This document shows positions 31,656 to 34,565 of a stretch of 34,565 bases of DNA, in pieces (the stretch's first letter is position 1; each line of letters begins with the position of its first letter). The DNA comes from Candidatus Hydrogenedentes bacterium UBA2224 (lineage in GTDB: Bacteria; Hydrogenedentota; Hydrogenedentia; Hydrogenedentales; SLHB01). The DNA lies in contig DDYW01000006.1 in NCBI GenBank assembly GCA_002348185.1, positions 3,586-38,150 of the forward strand. The letters are read 5' to 3'. The position numbers were made by a program, and so were the translations under genes. The notes under the pieces were generated by a model. It was not told the origin of the DNA. It did no database searches and saw only the letters and a program-made list of their open reading frames with translations.

Positions 31656-31997
31656 TTAGCGGTCCGGCGCGCCGTGCACGTCTTCTACAACCACCGCCGT
31701 GCCGTATGCGATAATCTCCGCCGCGGCCGACATGACTTCCGCCGTCCCGAAACGCACGTCAACGACGGCATTGCCTCCGAGCCGCTCGGCGGAGTGCATC
31801 ATCCGGTCCAGGGCCTGTTCGCGCGCCTCGGCCAGCATCTTGGTGTACTCCTGGATCTCGCCGCCGACCAGGTTGCGCAGCAGGGCCAGAATGTCTTTTC
31901 CGACATGGCGCGAACGCACCGTGTTTCCCCGGACCATACCCAGGGTTTTCACGATTCGCTTGCCGTGGATATGCGATGAGGTGACGACGATCACCAC
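31656..31997 (-). CDS. YbjQ family protein (UPF0145)
   Basis: This 113-residue member of the YbjQ (UPF0145, putative heavy-metal-binding) family is complete. Visible landmarks are GMVRGNTVRSRHVGKDI, NLVGGEIQEYTKMLAEAREQA, RLGGNAVVDVRFGTAEV and the C-terminal AYGTAVVVE. Family members form pentamers; their function is unsettled. The start is a GTG at 31997 with GGGAG five bases upstream, seven bases inside the anti-sigma gene. The longer open frame to 32153 is a shadow of that gene and was rejected. The overlap implies translation coupled to the anti-sigma gene. Confidence 0.85.
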   Translation of the reverse strand: MVIVVTSSHIHGKRIVKTLGMVRGNTVRSRHVGKDILALLRNLVGGEIQEYTKMLAEAREQALDRMMHSAERLGGNAVVDVRFGTAEVMSAAAEIIAYGTAVVVEDVHGAPDR

Positions 31998-32437
31998 TTG
32001 ATCTCCCTGCTGTAACGGTCGCTGCGCGATACAAACAGCCGCTGGCGAAGCACCGATATGAACAAAACCACCAATCCAATAACCGGCGCAGCAACCAGCA
32101 CTTTCACCAGCGAAGAGCCCCAGTCCGCCACCCAGAACCAGTAGAGGCCCCACACCGTCAACGCGACCACCCCGATCAAAAAAATGACCCAGCCGGTCCG
32201 CCGTTCCACGCGGTTGTATACCCCGTCCAGAAACGTGTCCCAGACCTCTTCGGGCGGCTCTTCAATGCGCAGTTCCGAAGCCGCGTTCACGATGCGCGCC
32301 ATTCTCTCAAACTCCTCCCGGAACGCCGGATCGGTGTTCCGAAGCGCCTCCACCCGCGCCCGCTCGGCCGGGCTCAGCTCGCCGTCCAGGTAGCCGGATA
32401 TCAGCGGCCCGATGTCGTCTTCGCGGTCATCATGCAT
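31991..32437 (-). CDS. Probable membrane anti-sigma factor without a zinc motif
   Basis: This 148-residue protein begins with a short acidic segment and GPLISGYLDGELSPAERARV, a helix pattern typical of anti-sigma N-terminal domains, although no His-x3-Cys-x2-Cys is present. Two transmembrane helices follow at about 82-102 and 110-130, then a basic tail (RQRLFVSRSDRYSREIK). It sits 44 bases after the ECF sigma gene in the same direction, which is the standard place for the cognate anti-sigma factor. It would hold the sigma factor at the membrane until an envelope signal releases it. The role is inferred from position and the N-terminal pattern; no sequence family was recognised with certainty. 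Confidence 0.75.
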   Translation of the reverse strand: MHDDREDDIGPLISGYLDGELSPAERARVEALRNTDPAFREEFERMARIVNAASELRIEEPPEEVWDTFLDGVYNRVERRTGWVIFLIGVVALTVWGLYWFWVADWGSSLVKVLVAAPVIGLVVLFISVLRQRLFVSRSDRYSREIKW

Positions 32438-32481
32438 ATCACAAGCCCATCACTACCCCGTGGGGAATACCCCGAAACGCG

Positions 32482-33090
32482 TCATTCCGGCGACCCTCCC
32501 AGCGCGTGGCGCAACGCGCGCCGGGCGGCATGCAGGCGCGACATCACGGTGCCCTTGGGAATCTCGAGGCATGCCGCGATCTCCGCGTACGAGAGTTCCT
32601 GGAAATGCCGCATCATGAGAATCTCCCGGTGTTCGCCACTGAGCCGTTTCATGGCCGTGGCGATGGCGTTGCGCACGTCCCCCAACTGCGCATCGCTCAC
32701 CGGGTTCTCTTCAACGTGCGCCACGTCGAAACCCGATTCCAGGAGCCCGTCCAGCGATGTCTCGCCGCGCCGCCTGCGTTTCTTCAAATGATTGATACAC
32801 GTGTTCCGGATAATCCGGTACAGCCACGGGTAAAACGGTAAATCCGTCTTGAACCGCGGCATCGCCTTGTATGCCCGTGCAAATGCCTCCTGGGCGAGTT
32901 CGAGCGCGTCGTCGCGATTGTGGACAAAACCGTACGCCACGGCATAGGCACGCCGTTCGTAGGCCTTGACCAGCGCGCCGAAAGCCACCCGGTCGCCGGT
33001 TCGAGCCCTTACCAGGGTCTCGGCTTCCTCGAGAGTCGTCGCGTCCATCGCTCCGTCTTTGGGATACACCTGGCGCGCGCCTTTATTCAT
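32482..33090 (-). CDS. ECF (RpoE-like) RNA polymerase sigma factor
   Basis: This 202-residue sigma-70 family ECF factor has sigma region 2 (about 40-95), including AYGFVHNRDDALELAQEAFARAY and FYPWLYRIIRNTCINHLKKRRR. Region 4 is at about 150-195, with LSGEHREILMMRHFQELSYAEIA, then the helix-turn-helix EIPKGTVMSRLHAARRAL. There is no sigma 3 domain. The ATG at 33090 has GAGGGG eight bases upstream; an internal ATG at 33048 with GGAG nearby would also give a full domain. The downstream genes encode the likely anti-sigma factor, a YbjQ protein and a small membrane protein, so the target is probably an envelope or stress regulon. Autoregulation from the upstream region is likely but unproven. Confidence 0.92.
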   Translation of the reverse strand: MNKGARQVYPKDGAMDATTLEEAETLVRARTGDRVAFGALVKAYERRAYAVAYGFVHNRDDALELAQEAFARAYKAMPRFKTDLPFYPWLYRIIRNTCINHLKKRRRRGETSLDGLLESGFDVAHVEENPVSDAQLGDVRNAIATAMKRLSGEHREILMMRHFQELSYAEIAACLEIPKGTVMSRLHAARRALRHALGGSPE

Positions 33091-33128
33091 TCATGGCCCC
33101 TCACAAGCTCCCGTCTCGACACCTCCCA

Positions 33129-33157
33129 AAACTAACCTACTCTAACCGAACCGGCAA
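33129..33157 (-). promoter_or_regulatory. Possible promoter of the sigma-factor operon
   Basis: On the minus strand TTGCCG (33157-33152) and TAGTTT (33134-33129) are 17 bases apart, about 40-65 bases upstream of the sigma ATG. The match to sigma-70 boxes is modest. I did not see a clear ECF-type GGAAC-N16-CGTC pair. Confidence 0.3.
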
Positions 33158-33275
33158 TCACAACTTCTGCCTTCACGGCCCGGGCCTCCATCCTCCCGGT
33201 TGACACGCGCCGCGCTCTCGCGCAACACTGAGCGCCAGACAGACAGGCTTCCACGAGCCCGGGAGGAACCGCGTC

Positions 33276-34352
33276 ATGCTCAAAACCGTCACCGTGCTTG
33301 CGCTCGGCCTCATGCCGCTCGCCACCGCCACCGCACAGAGCGAGAACGTCGAAATCTACCGCGTATTTGGCCCGGAGTTCCCCGGCCTCTACAAACATCC
33401 CGCGTCCATCACCCAACTCGACAACGGCGACCTCTATCTCGCCTACTACGGCGGCTCGGGCGAATACGGCGACGACACCGCCGTGTACGGCGCGCGCCAG
33501 CAAAAGGGCACATCCTCCTGGTCCGACCCCGTCGTCATCGCCGACACCCCCGACCGCGGCGAAGGCAACCCCGTGGTCTGGCAGGGCCCGCACGGCATCG
33601 TCTGGCTGTTTTATGTCAACCGCTACGGCGAAACCTGGAGCAACGCGCGCGTGAAGGCCAAAATCTCCACCGACGGCGCCGTCACGTGGTCGGATTCGTT
33701 CATGCTTACGTTCGAGGAGGGCACCATGGTGCGGGGCCGGCCCGAACTCCTCCGCAACGGCGATTTCCTGCTGCCGATGTACATCGAAACGGGCGAGGAC
33801 CGCGAACGCACCGCCACCACGACCTCGAGCTTCTTCCTGCGCTACAACCACCAAACCAAGACGTGGACCGAGACCAACCGTATCACGTCCGAACGCGGCA
33901 ACCTCCAGGCCCAGGTGGCGCAGCTTGACGACCAGTACCTCGTGGCCTATATCCGCCGCGGCGGCGGATTCGAACCCGACGAAACCGGCTATGTGCTCCG
34001 GAGCGAATCGCGCGACGGCGGGTTCACCTGGACCGACGCCAAAAACACCGAATTCCCCAACCCGAACTCCGCCGTCGATTTTCTACGTCTCAAGAACGGC
34101 CATCTCCTGCTCGTGTACAACCATTCCATGAACGAGCGGTCGCCGTTGACCGTGGCCATTTCGACCGACAACGATCAGACCTACCCCCACCGGCGCGACA
34201 TCGCCGGCGGCGACAACACCTTCGCGTATCCGTACGCCATCCAGACCGACGACGAGAAGATCCACATCATCTACACCACGAACATCCGAACGACCATCAT
34301 GCACGCCGTGTTTGAGGAAGCGGCCATCACCGCCCGCAACTGGCAACCCTGA
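33276..34352 (+). CDS. Secreted sialidase-fold (BNR/Asp-box) protein
   Basis: This 358-residue protein has a Sec signal (MLKTVTVLALGLMPLATATA, then QSEN). A beta-propeller of the sialidase/BNR type follows. Asp-box-like motifs STDGAVTWSD (about 129-138) and SRDGGFTWTD are visible, together with WQGPHGIVWLFYVNRYG, RPELLRNGDFLLPMY and PNPNSAVDFLRLKNGHLLLVYNH, which match propeller strands of exo-sialidase-like glycoside hydrolases. The arginine triad of true sialidases cannot be mapped with certainty, so this may instead act on another acidic or deoxy sugar. CGGGAGG precedes the ATG by a few bases. It is monocistronic and divergent from the sigma operon; a terminator-like hairpin follows. Family assignment is good, substrate open. 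Confidence 0.82.
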   Translation: MLKTVTVLALGLMPLATATAQSENVEIYRVFGPEFPGLYKHPASITQLDNGDLYLAYYGGSGEYGDDTAVYGARQQKGTSSWSDPVVIADTPDRGEGNPVVWQGPHGIVWLFYVNRYGETWSNARVKAKISTDGAVTWSDSFMLTFEEGTMVRGRPELLRNGDFLLPMYIETGEDRERTATTTSSFFLRYNHQTKTWTETNRITSERGNLQAQVAQLDDQYLVAYIRRGGGFEPDETGYVLRSESRDGGFTWTDAKNTEFPNPNSAVDFLRLKNGHLLLVYNHSMNERSPLTVAISTDNDQTYPHRRDIAGGDNTFAYPYAIQTDDEKIHIIYTTNIRTTIMHAVFEEAAITARNWQP

Positions 34353-34376
34353 CGGACGGCAGGTCGTGCGTTAACA

Positions 34377-34393
34377 CTCCGGGGACCCCGGAG
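34377..34393 (+). terminator. Terminator-like hairpin after the sialidase-fold gene
   Basis: CTCCGGGG and CCCCGGAG are perfect inverted arms around a single A; the physical stem would be about seven pairs with loop GAC. GTGGTTTGG follows, a weak T-run, 25 bases after the stop. Confidence 0.4.
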
Positions 34394-34440
34394 GTGGTTT
34401 GGAACATACAAAGGGGTCAGACAACAGCGCCGGCTTTGTT

Positions 34441-34460
34441 CAACCCCTGTTCAGGGGTTG
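34441..34460. repeat. Perfect hairpin CAACCCCTG/CAGGGGTTG
   Basis: The arms are perfectly complementary over nine bases with two central Ts, effectively an eight-pair stem with a four-base loop. It directly precedes the type B repeat copy and lacks a trailing T-run. Confidence 0.6.
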
Positions 34461-34462
34461 GG

Positions 34463-34565
34463 ATTGGGGGATGCACCCGATCCACGGGCTTCGCCCGCGG
34501 CTACTCAAATTCGACACCTTCGGTGTCGTTCAGAAAATGCTGTCCATCCCGTCCATCCCGTCCAT
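34463..34565 (+). repeat. Intergenic repeat type B, copy 2, truncated by window end
   Basis: Hairpin 1 lies at 34482-34500 (CCACGGGC, TTC, GCCCGCGG, one mismatch). TCAAATTCGAC follows, then hairpin 2 at 34512-34528 (CGACACC, TTC, GGTGTCG, perfect). The array GTCCATCCC starts at 34542, with two full units and GTCCAT visible before the window ends. The order is the same as at 17499-17590. Confidence 0.75.

Noticed and set aside
1..34565. tRNA, rRNA or known riboswitch in the spacers
   Set aside because: I looked for cloverleaf arms, GGTTCGAATCC-type T loops and common riboswitch cores in every gap and saw none. A covariance-model scan would be needed to be certain.

Overview
The window is 34.6 kb of visibly GC-rich bacterial chromosome with about 30 protein genes. 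I found no rRNA or tRNA, no CRISPR array and no intact transposase. Several things suggest a Gram-negative from the PVC/Hydrogenedentota neighbourhood: a DUF1559-type prepilin protein with an extended GFTLIELL N-terminus, secreted FG-GAP and sialidase-like proteins, a Chlamydia-like long serine hydroxymethyltransferase, and intergenic nonamer arrays built on GTCCA/TGGAC. This placement is inference from gene style, not from a marker gene.

Layout. 1-2152 (+): the 3' part of an SGNH hydrolase, then an M24-like 'pita-bread' protein. 2193-8878 (-): a six-gene carotenoid operon read right to left: crtB-like phytoene synthase, crtI-like desaturase, an alpha/beta hydrolase with a cysteine at the nucleophile position, a GT2 glycosyltransferase, a second crtI/crtD-like desaturase and a CruF-like hydratase. 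The last four genes overlap by a few bases. No cyclase is present, so the predicted product is an acyclic, hydroxylated and probably glycosylated carotenoid. 9040-10257 (-): a DEAD-box RNA helicase. 10412-11335 (-): the DUF1559 prepilin-like protein. 11336-11801: a long divergent spacer, AT-rich in part.

11802-17425 (+): mtnA, a FapA/DUF342-like protein, cmk and recJ, tightly packed. 17400-17590: composite intergenic repeat overlapping the recJ stop. 17684-22261 (+): ABC ATPase, ABC-2 permease and two FG-GAP/VCBS-type proteins, with every junction a 4-base ATGA overlap. This is the best candidate for an undescribed functional unit. 22309-26922 (-): read right to left, glyA, mdh, a triple BON-domain protein and a membrane-anchored helical protein, with a second copy of the repeat between the last two.

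26923-27436: a roughly 500-base divergent spacer with strong inverted repeats and a good promoter for the rightward gene. 27437-31339 (+): a zinc-ribbon/coiled-coil/transmembrane protein, an alpha/beta hydrolase and a secreted nucleoside-hydrolase-like protein. 31386-33090 (-): an ECF sigma factor, a probable membrane anti-sigma factor without a zinc motif, a YbjQ-family protein and a 77-residue membrane protein, apparently one operon. 33276-34352 (+): a secreted sialidase-fold protein. The window ends inside another copy of the hairpin plus GTCCATCCC repeat.

All functional names rest on motifs read by eye. Starts were revised where a Shine-Dalgarno sequence or a neighbour overlap argued for it.
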